In this document: positions 1-12,084 of the stretch, one piece after another
How the letters are laid out: every line of letters starts with the position of its first letter
Numbering within the stretch: the first letter of the stretch is position 1
Assembly (NCBI GenBank): GCA_023213395.1
Contig: CM041465.1
Span: 79,925,741-79,989,740, forward strand
DNA from: Cycas panzhihuaensis
Lineage: Eukaryota; Cycadophyta
Reading direction: 5' to 3'
DNA: 64,000 nucleotides
Notes under the pieces: generated by a model
Database searches by the model: none
What the model was told of the DNA's origin: nothing
Seen by the model: only the letters and a program-made list of their open reading frames with translations
Translations under genes and position numbers: made by a program

Positions 1-1449
1 AAGAGCCTAGGCTGCCTAAAATGCCCAGACTTTTTGTCAAGGACACTAGAGTGACGTGGATTCCAATACTCCAACAAATGTTCTTCCTCAGATTGGTGAC
101 AATAGGGGAGGTAAGGCCAATAATTTCCAAAGAAATGTTGCTTTAAGAAAATTTTCAAATCCTCAAGGCCTAGTTGTTCCTTATAATTTTAGTCAACCTT
201 TTGAGCAATATGACATTATGAAAGACTTAGTTTGATTCCAAACTAATATTAACCTTGTTTAAGCTCTCACTCTCCTTGATCAAAGTGCCAAAATAATGGA
301 CATTTTGAAAAATAAAGGTCAAATGCTTAAAGCACCTATTCAAGAAGTGCATGCTAAGATGTCATCACCTGTTGAAGGTTTGCCCACTCTAACATCTTCT
401 AATTTTGAACCTTTCATATTTCTCTCAAGATTTTTAATAAATACATTCTATACAATTGCATAGTTGACATGGGAGCTATTTAAATTTGATATCCTATGAT
501 GTCATGAAATCTCTAAACCTAGAATGTGTGAAGTCTATCCAAAATCTCAAAGGTTTGATGGAAAGACTATGACTTTAGTTGGAGTAATAAAGGATATGGT
601 CGTCAATGTTGTTGTGAATCCCAAGGTGATAACTGTGTTTAATGTGATAATTGTGGCATGAAGCTCCTTATGGCATGTTTTTGGGCAAACAATAGGCCAT
701 TGATATCATAGTAGTTCCAACATCTACATGTCCTATATCACAATTCTAGTGGGTAAAGATCTTATTCAACTGCAAAGGGAAGATCAAGCAAAAGGGAATA
801 TTGATCACCTTAGTGAGGGTGCATTGGATTGCTTATTTGACTATGTAAGATTGGAGACGTATATAGTTTTTGACAATTTCCAAGATTGTCTACAAACAAA
901 GGAAGAAGAGGCATTTTGCTCATAGTGCAATGATGATGATCATCTTTCAATACTATATTTGGATGGAGCCAAGTCAAAACTAGGAGTTGGTGATGGTATT
1001 ATTTTGAAGCCTCCTCAATCCCAATCTTTTTCATTTTCTTTGAAAATTTTGCTCCTTTGGAGTCTCCTCAATCCAAATCTTTTTTATTTTCTTTGAAAAA
1101 TTTGTTCAAATGCACTAGCAATATGATTGAGTACGAAGCCCTAATTTGGGGTTGAATAAAACAAAGGAGTTGGACATGAAATTGCTTAAGCTTTTGGGAT
1201 ACTTTAAATTGATTATGAATCGAGTTAGAGCCTTGTGCTTAATGGAGTGCAAAAGACTAGAGAGATACAAGGAAAAAGTCATTGAGATGATTGAAGACTT
1301 TAAGGTTTTCTCCATCTCACATACTCCCAAAGAAGACAATCGACTTGCTAATTTGTTGGTAGTTTCTACGTCTCTTTTGGAGATAGATTTATGTGATCAG
1401 AGGCACAAAATAATTAAGATCGTTTTTAGAACATCCATTTCTAGCAATT
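1..1449 (+). mobile_element. Ty3/gypsy remnant: protease and RNase H part
   Basis: Decayed plus-strand gypsy polyprotein, broken by many stops and frameshifts. Near 457-480 the sequence reads CIVDMGA, the retropepsin active-site region of plant gypsy elements (usual VDxGA), followed by a stretch resembling NLISYDVMKSLNL. From about 956 to 1440 an RNase H-like domain is readable: YLDGAKSKLGVGDG, then EYEAL near 1130, then after a one-base deletion near 1145 the run GLNKTKELDMKLL and SISHTPKEDNRLANLL. Residues 1010-1105 contain a short internal duplication (two copies of a run reading SPQSQSFSFSLK-like). The element stops matching at 1449, where foreign sequence begins, and resumes at about 8571. 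No functional product is expected. Confidence 0.82.
1158..1449 (+). repeat. Left copy of ~290-bp RNase H direct repeat
   Basis: This stretch of the gypsy RNase H domain recurs at 8573-8868, on the other side of the nested insertion. The two copies share long identical runs, for example ttaagcttttggga, and differ by many substitutions and a few small indels. Similarity ends abruptly at 1449 on the left and begins directly at the LTR end on the right. It is much too long to be a normal integrase target duplication (usually 5 bp). Confidence 0.8.
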
Positions 1450-1470
1450 GGATCCATTCACAAAATTATA

Positions 1471-1481
1471 CTCTGATACCA
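1471..1481 (-). other. Orphan initiator-Met tRNA primer-binding site
   Basis: The sequence ctctgatacca is the complement of the TGGTATCAGAG primer-binding site. It abuts the LTR piece starting at 1482, on the side that should be outside a minus-strand element. About 20 bp of apparently internal element sequence (1450-1470) precedes it. This suggests the remains of a second element copy or a recombination junction. Confidence 0.6.
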
Positions 1482-1510
1482 TGTTAAAATTTATGATAGT
1501 AGAATTGATA

Positions 1511-1826
1511 TGTTAGTAAACACCTATATGCAAGTAGGTTGACAAAATTTTTTACACAAAGCAGATCTGAGTAGAGTAAATGCACACAGGACACTAGAAT
1601 TGATGTGAAAAACTCTCTCGAGTGAAAACCCACCTAAATAATATTATTTTACATTTTTAACAAATCTAGTGTACATATAATGAACATTAGATCTATATTT
1701 ATAAATCTCAAGTGTCCCAAATAATTAGGGTTACATCTGTTGGCTTATCCAATATTACATTAAGAATATTTTGCACATTAACACACCACACATTAACATT
1801 AGTCGGTATGGTAATATATTTCAACA
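1511..1826 (-). repeat. 3' LTR of inner copia-like element
   Basis: 316 bp, starting tgttagtaaacacc and ending atatatttcaaca. It pairs with 4879-5194 over its full length without gaps. It is followed on its right by the purine-tract complement, as expected for the 3' LTR of a minus-strand element. Confidence 0.85.
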
Positions 1827-1934
1827 TCCCCTTTTAACGTGAATGTGGAGTATCAAGGTTTATCCTTGGCAATAGATCTCCACTCAAGGATAACCTTACC
1901 CAATATGCACGAATGTCAATATAGCGATATTCAG

Positions 1935-2132
1935 TTAGAGCTTGGTGAACATGTCCACAAGTTGATCTTCACTTGGACAAACTTCAACATGCATCTTCCT
2001 TGATATAATCTTCTCTTGGATGTAAAGGTGATATGCTTTGTATATGTACGATTCTTTGGATATAACTCCAACAGTCCCTGCAACCATATAACTCTCTCTT
2101 GCACCGACACTTTGTCTATAAAACTCAGCCAT
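1935..2132 (-). pseudogene. copia RNase H C-terminal fragment
   Basis: The minus-strand reading contains YIQEKIISRKMHVEVCPSED followed by QLVDMFTKL. This matches the end of copia RNase H (pattern ...HFIREKV..G.....C.T.DQ.ADIFTKPL). It lies about 110 bp inside the left (3') LTR, exactly where copia pol should end. Upstream (rightward) the rest of RT and RNase H is not recognisable. It is a relic and gives the family assignment of the inner element. Confidence 0.7.
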
Positions 2133-4385
2133 ATTCCTTTGACTAAACCAAGAGGTTGAATTTCCTCTTCAAGTCTTCATTAAGAAATGCTTATATGATG
2201 TGATATGACACCCAACTATCTAAAGTTGCTACAGTAAGGATCAAATAGACCAATAACAAAGAGACTGGTGCAAATGTCTCTTCAGACCTTAATCCTTCTT
2301 TCTGCTTGAAATATCCTGCATAACAAGTCTTCCAACTTGCAAACCAGCCAGGTTCTTAAGGGAGGAAAGGGACCCAAATCCCACATGTATTACTCTTTAT
2401 CAATGAAACTCTCCATTGCGAATCTCCACTCGCTAGAATGTTGGTGTCTATCATGAGCTTTGACTGGCATGCTAATCCTCATTCTTTAATCATCTTCTAG
2501 GTCTTCAACCATCAATGGAACATGGGGTTGCAATCCATGTCTCATCTCACAATGGCTCCTTATTATCAATCTTCCACTCGGTCATGCTTTTGTCTCAAAC
2601 ACAATATTAGGAAAACAAACCTCCACACTTGCTCAATCATGGCTCAGAAAAGTAAAGCAATGAAAGATAAAACCTGTAATCAGATGACACTCAGCATGAT
2701 ACATCATAAACTCTTCAACTTTGATATCTAGACTAATCACAATGCATTTTCCCTACAGATCACACTATTTGTAAGCTTTATTCAAACAACCCCATAGGCT
2801 TCAAACTCTTGCAATCCTGCTATTGTGATTTTCGTCTAGAATGTGTGAACTCCAATGCATCTCGAGAAATAAATGGAAGTCTTATGACTGGTCCAACACA
2901 CAAAATAAGGGGGAATATGCCACGAACAATACTAGAAGAGGCCTCAAACAACTACCCACTATAACTTCTTCCAACAAAACCATGCACCAACTTTACCATC
3001 TGCATCATGATACTCACCTACAATGCAACCTTATGGAGTTCATAGGGCAACCGTTCTATACCATGACAAAGACATAACTGATTTTTAAGGCATCTTGTCA
3101 TAGACCTTTCCGTTCACACTTCAAATTTTTATGAAAACTTGGTTTCACATAAGACTTGTTCAGATATGCACACATGTTGAACCAACATCAAGTAGGCCAC
3201 AAACCCTAATGTTAACATTAGTCCAACTAACAAAGTATAATGGTTCACCATAACTGATAACCATTTATACAAACAACAAATTCTAAACCTCTTGTCACTT
3301 CATATACATCTAATGCAATAGAACTCAAATATACATGAATAAAACACACCATTTCACTTTCAAATAAAATCACACTTGATAACAATAATCTATGCAATGA
3401 TCTATGCCACAGTAACACTTACACAAGTTTGCTTTCATTTTGCAGCTAAGGTATCTCACTTAATTTGCCCTTCTTGGCCCATTCTCTCGTTCACTTTTTG
3501 CCCACTTGTCAACTAGTGATAATTCACTACTTTAACTACTCCACCCATCAACCCTCTTTTATGTAAATCACATGCAAAGAGGTAACCTGCCGCCTTATGT
3601 CACCAACATCACCCAACTTACTCTCTTATGCAAACACATGTTAGAGAGCCTCATGTTGCCAACTTTCACCCATAAACTCTTTTATGTGAAACGCATACAA
3701 ACGCATCACATTGCCTCAAATCGCCAACAAATCACCACTCACATTATAAACACTACCTCTACCCTCAATAGCACCATCAAATATATGCTTGCCCACTTAA
3801 AATAAAGTAGAAGTATCACTTCAACCTTTATAATAAAGGGTTTCCACTATATAAATCAAATGGCAAATGATATATAAAGGGTGAATTATATGAAATGTCA
3901 ATGGAAAACTTTTATTTATCACTATGATATATCAAAAGCGACTTTATAAGAAATCAATTGTGTTAATATAACACATGCGACTTTCAAACGACGACATTAA
4001 TATATAACAGAACATCAAAATATATCAATGCCCTAACAATGCTATATGAATAATATGGGCAACGGACTGAATATATTCACAGGTGACACAATCTGCAGAT
4101 TTACGCAGGCCAGGTGAATATATCAACACACAGGGTGACATAGTCATCATTACATAGGCGACTGAAATAATATATAACATACAACTTGGGTGATTTGAAT
4201 AAATATCATGCAGACATTATTATAGCCACAGAGGGTATTTACTAGCCAAGCAATGGAATTTCAACACACATGGCTTATAAACATCAAATATGAACAATAA
4301 TAATGGTATCCAATATTAATGGTTGACGAATAGATCTCATTACGTAGCATGAACAATATGAGGGTCTACTTACAATCATACGGAC

Positions 4386-4438
<53 letters not shown>
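4386..4438. repeat. (AT)(GT)n microsatellite
   Basis: A short AT run changes into about 21 uninterrupted GT units, then tatac. It lies inside the inner minus-strand element. No role is implied. Confidence 0.95.
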
Positions 4439-4439
<1 letters not shown>

Positions 4440-4867
4440 CTTTTATGATATTGGCTGTATTTATCGCTTCATGGTTTTGCAATTGCTCACCAGAGTTTTG
4501 CACTCTCCCACTGGTCATCTAACATCAATAGAGGGCTGACAATCATCTTCGAGGCTTTGTAAACTTAGTGGCACTATCAAACAAGAATCCAACATCTTCA
4601 ACATACTTAAACTAGGCTTAAATGGCTGGCAATAGTGTAACCAGGGCTACAAATCACCTTCAACTCATCCACACACTTTCGTAGGGCTTTGAATTCTTAC
4701 AAACACAAATAAGAAGGCTTTCGAGATCCTTTAACGATCATTTGCACCTTTGTGGTAGTTTTGCGAGGTCATCAGACATGTCAATCCTCAAAGAGCAAGC
4801 CAACATGACCTGACATCAACGATTAGACAATCTAGACAACAATTATTTGCTTGTGCACATCCTACAA

Positions 4868-4878
4868 CTCTGATACCA
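4868..4878 (-). other. Primer-binding site, inner element
   Basis: ctctgatacca is the complement of TGGTATCAGAG, matching the 3' end of initiator Met-tRNA. It touches the LTR at 4879 and sets the orientation (minus) of the inner element. Confidence 0.85.
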
Positions 4879-5194
4879 TGTTAAGAAACACCTATATACA
4901 AGCAGGTTGACAGAATCTTTCACATAAAATAGATTCGAGTAGAATGAATACACACAAGACACTAGAATTGACGTGGGAAATCCTCTCAGGTGAAAACCCA
5001 CCAAAATAATATTATTTCACATCTTTAACAAATATAGGGTACATACAATGAACATTAGATCTATATTTATAGATATCAAGTGTTCTGAATAATTAGGGTT
5101 ACATTCGTTGGCTCATCCAATATTACATCGAGAATATTCCACATATTAACACACCACACATTAACATTAGTTGGTATGGTAATATATTCCAACA
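4879..5194 (-). repeat. 5' LTR of inner copia-like element
   Basis: 316 bp, starting tgttaagaaacacc and ending atattccaaca. It is the partner of 1511-1826 and is preceded directly by the primer-binding site. Confidence 0.85.
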
Positions 5195-5632
5195 TGACTA
5201 CTGAGATATACACACAAGTAAATAAACATGTAAAGTAAACGTCAAATATATATCAAGTATTCAACAATATTCAAGTATGCATTCACCATAAGAGAGAGAC
5301 ACCAAGATTTATATGTGGAAAACCTAGTGTGGAAAAAACCATAGGAGAAAGTGGAGTTTGGACTCCTTATGATCATAATGATTACATCTCCGGGTTTTCA
5401 ACAATTCTCATCATTTTTCAAGTTTTCAAGTGGTGTGTGTATATATATTTATAATGTGATGCACCTCATGAGTAGCTTATATTTTCTCTTGAGCCTTTAC
5501 ATTAATCGATAAAGTGATTCCATGGATATATGCACATTTCATATATTTTGATGCATGTGAATGGTAGGATGATGTATGTATACACCATACATATTAAACA
5601 TTATATATATGTGATTATCGCATATTTTAACA
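5195..5632 (-). repeat. Right part of the split 3' LTR of outer element
   Basis: Aligns with 8170-8570: shared runs include attcaccacaagagagagaca-like sequence, gtggagtttggact, and gatgcacctcatgagtagc. The first about 50 bp differ. Its left end (1482-1510) is cut off by the inner element. Confidence 0.8.
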
Positions 5633-8142
5633 TTTTCCTTTAATGTTTAATGTCATTATCCCTTGGTATTTAACCTATATGCTGGATCTTGTAACTTATA
5701 TTTGTATGTTGTATCTCCTGTAACTTGTAATTTGTATCAACCTATATGTAGTCATTTGTGTACTAACAATGACCATCTATAAACAACTAATTTGTAATAT
5801 AAATCATCATTAAGATCAACATATATGAAGTGTTTTCTTGTACATTTTCATATCTTCACCTGTATAGCTACTTTCAATCAACATTCTATCAACCATGATT
5901 AACATTCTGTCAATCATTCATCAAATCAACAAATAAACAAAGTGATTTCTGAATTCATATAAAACAATAACTATCTACCAAAATACATGGGTAACCAATC
6001 TCTTAATTGCTAGTTCTCTAGGTAATTTTTTTAGATATGTGGTTCATTATCATTTCATATTGCTTATACAATAGTAGCTTCTTCTTTCTTCCAGTTAGCT
6101 AGACTATGTCAATAATTGAATATTAGCTAGATCTCATCTACAACTAATACTTAGTATCCAACATGAAACTTTTCTTTATCTCATTAACAGGTGGATTTCT
6201 TATGTTATCATCAATCAAAGTGAGTACTCTTACTAGATGGTGTCATTAATCATCAAAATAGGTTCAATCAACTAAGTGGTGTGCTTATTTTGTTGGTGCT
6301 TGCCATCCACTAAACCAAATGTGTTTGTCCAAGGGAGATAAAGCAAGTCCAACATATCAAGAATATTTCATATCACAAATTCATCAAATGATTCTCACTT
6401 CATAATTTTTTAATTGAGCATGAGCCTTTAAATGTCATAAATAAGCCTTAAATTGTTCACTTTTAAATCAAATTTTCTTTTTCTTCTGCTATCTTTTAAA
6501 AATAATATTACCATTATATTTGGGGTTTTTGAAAACATTAGAATGTACTATATTTTTTCTGAAAACAGTTATGGAATTCATCCTTTATGAGGTTTCAAGC
6601 ACTTGTATCAACTTTACCCTTTATGCTTTATCCAATTGGCTTAAAATTATCAACAAACTTGTAATTTTTTTTATGGTTTCAAAATTTTTGTCTGTGCACT
6701 TTGATCCTTTATAACTTCTGATCAGATCAATGTATGAATTTCTCTGTGCAAAAGCAGAAGGGGGCTATGTAATGAATTGATTGCATTATCTCCGTTCTTC
6801 ATTCCATCCATCTTTTGGGTGAGCAAGCATTGCATGGCGAGGGTGAATCAATCCTTATGTTGATTGTTTTATCATAATTTCGTCTACGTAATTCTATAAT
6901 GTCCGCGGATTGATTCATGGGGGACTCTGCGTGCTCTTTACATCTTATGTCTAGTGTAGGTATTTACATTAAGGAGTAAGTCGTGTTTGATTGATCCTAT
7001 GATGAGATTTGTGCATTCAGGGCTATTTTCCATTAATCCATGGGTTTTATGCGACAGACCTATGAATGGTGTCTCTATTTCCATTTACTCACAGTTTTGC
7101 ATATAACCTTCTTATCCTCATTTTCTACTTCTCTAATTTCCAAATTATTAAAATTCCACAACTCCACAAAGCAATAAAGTTGAACGGTTTCTACCTTTAA
7201 TACACCCAAGTCCCTGGAACAGTCACAATCTAAAGTTTTAAAATTTGATAAATTGTGAAACAAAGAAGCCAACAACTACTGAGTTATTTTTCAAGGGAAG
7301 AATCAAAAGCTACTGAAAGGTCAATATCCTGAGAGAGAACGATGAAACAGAACAAAGCCCTTACTACCCTACATTCAAAGCTTCGCTCCACCAATTCCTC
7401 TAGCTTTCGTTTTAAGGAGTAGAAATATGAATTACCCGTATCTCCTCTATCGGCATTGTACTCTAATAGAACACTCAGTATTTAGAATTTGAACTGGTTG
7501 TGGGGGAAAATTTATATGTTTATATATATGTTGCAAGCTGATTCAAAATATGCCCTTTCTCAATATTTTATCAAATCAAAATTGTTAACTACTTGTAATA
7601 TGTCCTCAACATATATAATTCATAATGATATCACTGTAAAAACTCTTTTTCATGTCACCACATACATCAAATTTCTTCATGTATATGTTATTTGTCCACA
7701 TAAGCATATAATTTGCCGCAATTGTTGCATCAACAAATCAATATGTCACATACCTTTCATGTTGTTAAAACATGTGTTTCACACCTGTCAACATGCTTAT
7801 ATCATACTTGTCAACATGTTGTTGTACAAGCCTACTGTTGCTTTATGCTTACTAATGGGTTGGCCTTATTCTAATAGCGAATCTCATAGTGAGACACTTG
7901 CAAAATCATCCAGAACAATTCATGAGTGATAGCGAATCCTTTAAGAGGACACTCACAAAAGCATTCACTAATGAACAATAACTACTTTACCTCTTGTATG
8001 TGACTGGATCACTGGCATAACATTAGTATATTCAGACTTCTAGCTCAACAAATACACTTCATGTTTGGCTCCTATATTAACTCTGTCACGGCTCATACTG
8101 GCTCATCAAACTTGCTTGTTGTCCAAGATCTTATAACCATGG
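5633..8142 (-). other. Non-coding interior of the outer LTR element
   Basis: I see no gag, protease, RT or integrase signature on either strand. Positions 6780-7460 are less AT-rich than the flanks and look unlike retrotransposon leader sequence; this could be captured host DNA. The plus-strand frame open from 7489 to 7929 (146 codons) has no recognisable motif and is histidine- and cysteine-rich by composition. I do not call it a gene. Confidence 0.5.
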
Positions 8143-8153
8143 CTCTAATACCA
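8143..8153 (-). other. Primer-binding site, outer element
   Basis: ctctaatacca complements TGGTATTAGAG, one mismatch from the initiator Met-tRNA end. It directly precedes the LTR at 8154. Confidence 0.75.
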
Positions 8154-8570
8154 TGTTAAAATATATAATAGTATAATTGACATCAAACATGTATCAAGTA
8201 TTCAAGAGCATTCAAGCATGCATTCACCACAAGAGAGAGACACCAACATTTATACATGGAAAACCTAATGTGGGAAAATTGATCAGAGAAGGTGGAGTTT
8301 GGACTCTTTATGATCATAATGATTACATCTCCATGTCTTTAACTTTTTCCATTATTTCTCAAGCTCTTAAGTGGTGTGTGTACATATTTATAATGTGATG
8401 CACCTCATGAGTAGCCTATATTTTCTCTTGAGCGTTTATTTAACCAATAAAGTGATTACATGGATATGTGCTCATTTCATATATCTCAATGTATGTGAAT
8501 AGTGGGATGGTGTATGTATACATCATATATATTAAACATTACATATTTGGGATTATCACATATTTTAATA
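8154..8570 (-). repeat. 5' LTR of outer element
   Basis: About 417 bp, starting tgttaaaatat and ending cacatattttaata. It pairs with the split copy at 1482-1510 plus 5195-5632. A more distant relative is at 37,749-38,284. Confidence 0.8.
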
Positions 8571-11500
8571 CAAAACAAAAGAGTTGGACATGAAATTGCT
8601 TAAGCTTTTGGGAGACTTTAAATTGATTATGAATCAAGTTAGAGCCCTGTTCTTAATGAATCACAAAATACTAGAGTTACAAGGAGAAAGTCATCAAGAT
8701 GATTGAAGACTTTGAGACTTTCTCCATCTTACATATTCCTAGAGAAGACAATCGACTTACTAATTTGTTGTCAGTTTTTACTTCTCCTTTAGAGGTAGAT
8801 TCAGATGATCAGAGGCACAAAATGATTAAGATCATTTCTAGAACATCTATTCCTAATAATATTGATCATTGACCAATATTGGAAGACAATGATCAGATTG
8901 TTCATTTTCTTCGAGGTAAAGAAGAATTTATCGATCAACATGTTGAGGGATCTCATCCTTCTTTAGACTGAGAGGATCTAGTTTCTGAGCTGAATGAAAA
9001 AGTTATCGTACAACTAAAGTCAAATAGAATTCCTAAAGTTATGATATCTTTAGAGCATTTGTTTGACATTAATGATTATTCAAAGTTTAAATCAGCTGAG
9101 CATGAGGCTTCAAAAAAAGCTTTGGAGAAGAGCTTGCCTATTAATTTAGTCATTGAAAAAGAACCTAGGATCATCTACATCAATGAAACATGTACTAAAG
9201 AGGAACGAGAAAGGTTCATAGAGCTTTGAAAGGAGTATCAAGATGTGTTCGCATAGGCATATCAAAATCTCAAAGCTTTCAATCTAAAGGTGATATAGCA
9301 CACCATCCTAATCAAGCTAGGAGCAATGCCTTTTCATCAAATTGGATTTTGAAGCTTAAGGACATGATTTAGAATGAACTTTATAAATGGTGAGATGTAG
9401 GTATAATCTTTCCTATTAGATTGTCATAATTGGTAGCTAATTTAGTTCTAGATTGAAAAAAGAATAGAGATCTTCACCTTTGTGTTGATTTTAGAAATCT
9501 AGATAAAAGGTCCCTAAAAAACAATTACCCTTTGCCCTACATGGAGCAAATTCCTTAGGCCATTAATGGTTTAGAAATGATGTCTTTGCTAGATAGATTT
9601 TTTAGATGTAATGAAGTCCTTCTCTTAGAAGTTGACCAACATAAGACAACATTTACCACTTAGTAGAGAATGTTTGCTTATAAAAAGATGCCCTTTGGAC
9701 TCACGAATGTAGGATCCAATTTTCAAAGAGCCATGGATCAAGATTTTAATGGCTTGTTTGGTGTAATCTTTGTTATCTATTTAGATAATATGATAGTTTA
9801 TTCTAAGAAACAGAAATGTCATTTTGAACATATGAAGAAAGTGTTGTAAAAATGCAAGGAGTTTGGGATTTCATTCATCCCAAAGAAATCCATCTTTAGA
9901 GTCACTTGAGGTAAACTTCTTGGTCACATTGTATCAAATGATGAAACCTTTATGGATCCAAAAAGGGTTAAGGCAATTAAGAAGCTCCAACTCTTTCCAA
10001 CAAGAAGGTAGTTCAATCTTTCTTTGGTGGGATTTATTTCTTAATTTTGCTAGAATTGCTAAAATCAAAGGTGAACTTTCAATGGACTAAGGAGACCAAC
10101 GCTACCTTTGAGTAGATAAAAGAATGCATTCCACAAGCTCATATTTTTCCTGGACCTGATTTTGCAAAAGATTTCATCATTTATTCATATGCTTTGGAAG
10201 GGGTTTATGTAATAATGTTGATACATCTCAACAATGATAAATATGAGAAGTTGATTGCATTCTTAAGCAAGACATTCAAATACTACAAATTGTAGTATTT
10301 TATGATTGAGAATAAGCCCTTGACTTGGTGGAGGTGATTTCAGATTTTAAACTCTACTCCATTCATAAGCATACCATTACATACCTTCCTTTGGCTCTTT
10401 TGAAGATGATGTTGAGCCAAACTGATCCTTCCAAAAGTAAGCCAAGTGGCTAGCTAAGATAGAAGAGTTTGATTTGGATGTCAAACTAGTTTAGATAGCG
10501 AAGGGACAACGCCTATGTAAGTTCATTATTGAGGAATGTATAATAATTATTGCAAGTTTAGAGAAGTTATATGAGCCAAAAGATCATCTTGAAGGCTTGG
10601 TAAGTCTTGAAACTTTTGATGTCAATGGTGATTCCTTTCTCCTTTTCTTCAAGATATCACTATTTATTTGATGCATGGAATCTATCCTAAAAATTTGGAC
10701 AAGAGGGAAAAGAGGCCTTTGAAATTAAGGGCCACATCATATGTCCTTATTCAAGGACAATTGTATTGAAAGGGATATGAAGGAACTCTTTTGAAATGCC
10801 TTCATGTGCATGAAGTTGTAGAAGTTTTGAAGGAATTTCATTCTAATCTTTATTGAGGCCATTTATACAAGAGGCTATTGCATACAAGATTCTAATGACT
10901 AACTTCCTTTGACTGACATTGTTTTGTGATACTTACAACCATATAAAAACCTGCATTCCTTGCTAGAAGTTCATTAGAAAGTAGTAGTTAGCAACCGTGG
11001 CTCTCAATCCTAGTTTTACAAATCAACCATTTGAAAAGTGGGGTTTGGACTTCATTGGACTAAATCCATTGCCTTTAGTAAAGCAAATTCCACTACAATC
11101 ATTGAGTTGTTGGAGTAGGTTTTGATACCTAGGTTTAGAGTTTCAACCGTCTTGATTTCTAATAATGGGTTAACTTTCACATCATTAGAAATGTTGCACT
11201 TTGTAGGGAAGTATGGAGTGAACTTCAACACTTCATCAAATTACTATTGTCAAAGAAATGGGTTGGCAAAATCATCAAATAAGAATTTGACAGGGATAAT
11301 CAACAGATTTATAAAAAAATCAAAAGGATTGGTATGTCAAATTGTACCAAACATTGTGTGCTGATAGGATGATCAAGAAGGAATCAGTTAGGTATTCCCC
11401 ATATTTGCAAAGGTATGGTAATAAAGTTATTATGCTTTCTCATTTATCTTCGAAGTCCTTGTAATTGATGGAGTGTGAAGATGGGAGCCTTTAACTTTTA

Positions 11501-11825
11501 GCATTTCAAACTCAAAATCTTTTAGCTCTAAATAGAAGAAGATGCAAGGTCCATGACCATACTAGTGCTCATCAAGAGGGTATCAAAAGAATTTTTAACA
11601 GAAGTCAAATATGAAAAGTCCTACGAGCTAGGAGATAGAGTTATAATGTCGGACAAGGCATGCAAAAAATTGGGAGCACATAGGAGATTTGATTAAATGT
11701 GGTTTGGACATTATATTGTGCATGAGGTCATTATTGATAACGTCTTTCCATTGAAAAATCTCTTTGGAGACTTGAGGCCAATCCCAATAAACAAACAATA
11801 CCTAATTTTTTTTAATACAAATTGA
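8571..11825 (+). mobile_element. Ty3/gypsy remnant: RNase H, RT and integrase
   Basis: Continuation of the gypsy element from the left end of the window. Order of readable parts: RNase H-like domain (8573-8868); a linker (LEHLFDINDYSKF at about 9053, then KEYQDVFA at about 9234); reverse transcriptase (VDFRNL near 9488, NYPLPYMEQI near 9523, MPFGLTNV near 9688, active-site box at 9778-9789 reading YLDN instead of YLDD); a degraded second RNase H around 10,110-10,550; integrase (WGLDFIGLNP near 11,040). In the integrase, ISNNG at about 11,155 replaces the catalytic SDNG, and GLAKSSNK at about 11,265 replaces GLAESSNK, so two catalytic residues are lost. The C-terminal reading WFGHYIVHEV...LKNL at about 11,700 fits the integrase tail. 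Non-functional. Confidence 0.85.
8573..8868 (+). repeat. Right copy of ~290-bp RNase H direct repeat
   Basis: Partner of 1158-1449. It begins immediately at the right LTR end and continues without a break into the rest of pol, so this copy is the one in its native context with RT. Confidence 0.8.
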
Positions 11826-12084
11826 TTGTAAAGATCTATGTATATGTATATATGTGCATTAAAAAGAAAAGAAAATGAAAGAAAAGAAAAATCATGAATA
11901 ATTTTGCTGTTATGGCCCATAGGAGGTAATAAGAAGCAAGCAAGGCAAGTGCTACCTGATGAAAATTTTGATAATTGGAGTAACATTTTAATAAAATTTC
12001 CATTTTATGACGATTTTTGTATTATGTAGATGATCTAAGCAAGAATTTTGTTTTAAGTATGAAAAGGAGGAAGACAAAAACCTA

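Larger units (their letters stand above)
1511..5194 (-). mobile_element. Inner copia-derived LTR retrotransposon (minus)
   Basis: Two 316-bp LTRs (1511-1826 and 4879-5194) bracket about 3 kb. The primer-binding site complement is at 4868-4878, and a purine-tract complement (tccccttttaa) is at 1827-1837, so the element reads leftward. It lies inside the left LTR of the outer element. The flanks are tgata (left) and tgact (right), compatible with a decayed 5-bp target duplication. I count about 45 differences between the LTRs (about 86% identity), mostly transitions. The only coding trace is a copia RNase H tail at 1935-2132. The remaining internal sequence is AT-rich and has no domain I recognise. 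Confidence 0.82.
1482..8570 (-). mobile_element. Outer non-autonomous LTR retrotransposon (minus)
   Basis: The left LTR is split: 1482-1510 and about 5195-5632. The right LTR is 8154-8570. LTR ends show the inverted repeat TGTTAAAAT/ATTTTAACA (the right copy ends ATTTTAATA). The primer-binding site complement ctctaatacca lies at 8143-8153, just inside the right LTR. A purine tract (complement of 5633-5645) abuts the left LTR, so the element reads on the minus strand. The internal 2.5 kb (5633-8142) has no recognisable gag or pol, so it resembles a LARD-type non-autonomous element. It sits in the RNase H region of a gypsy element. Confidence 0.78.

Noticed and set aside
7489-7929. 146-codon open frame as a possible gene
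   Set aside because: No recognisable domain; it lies inside a decayed non-autonomous LTR element in AT-rich DNA.
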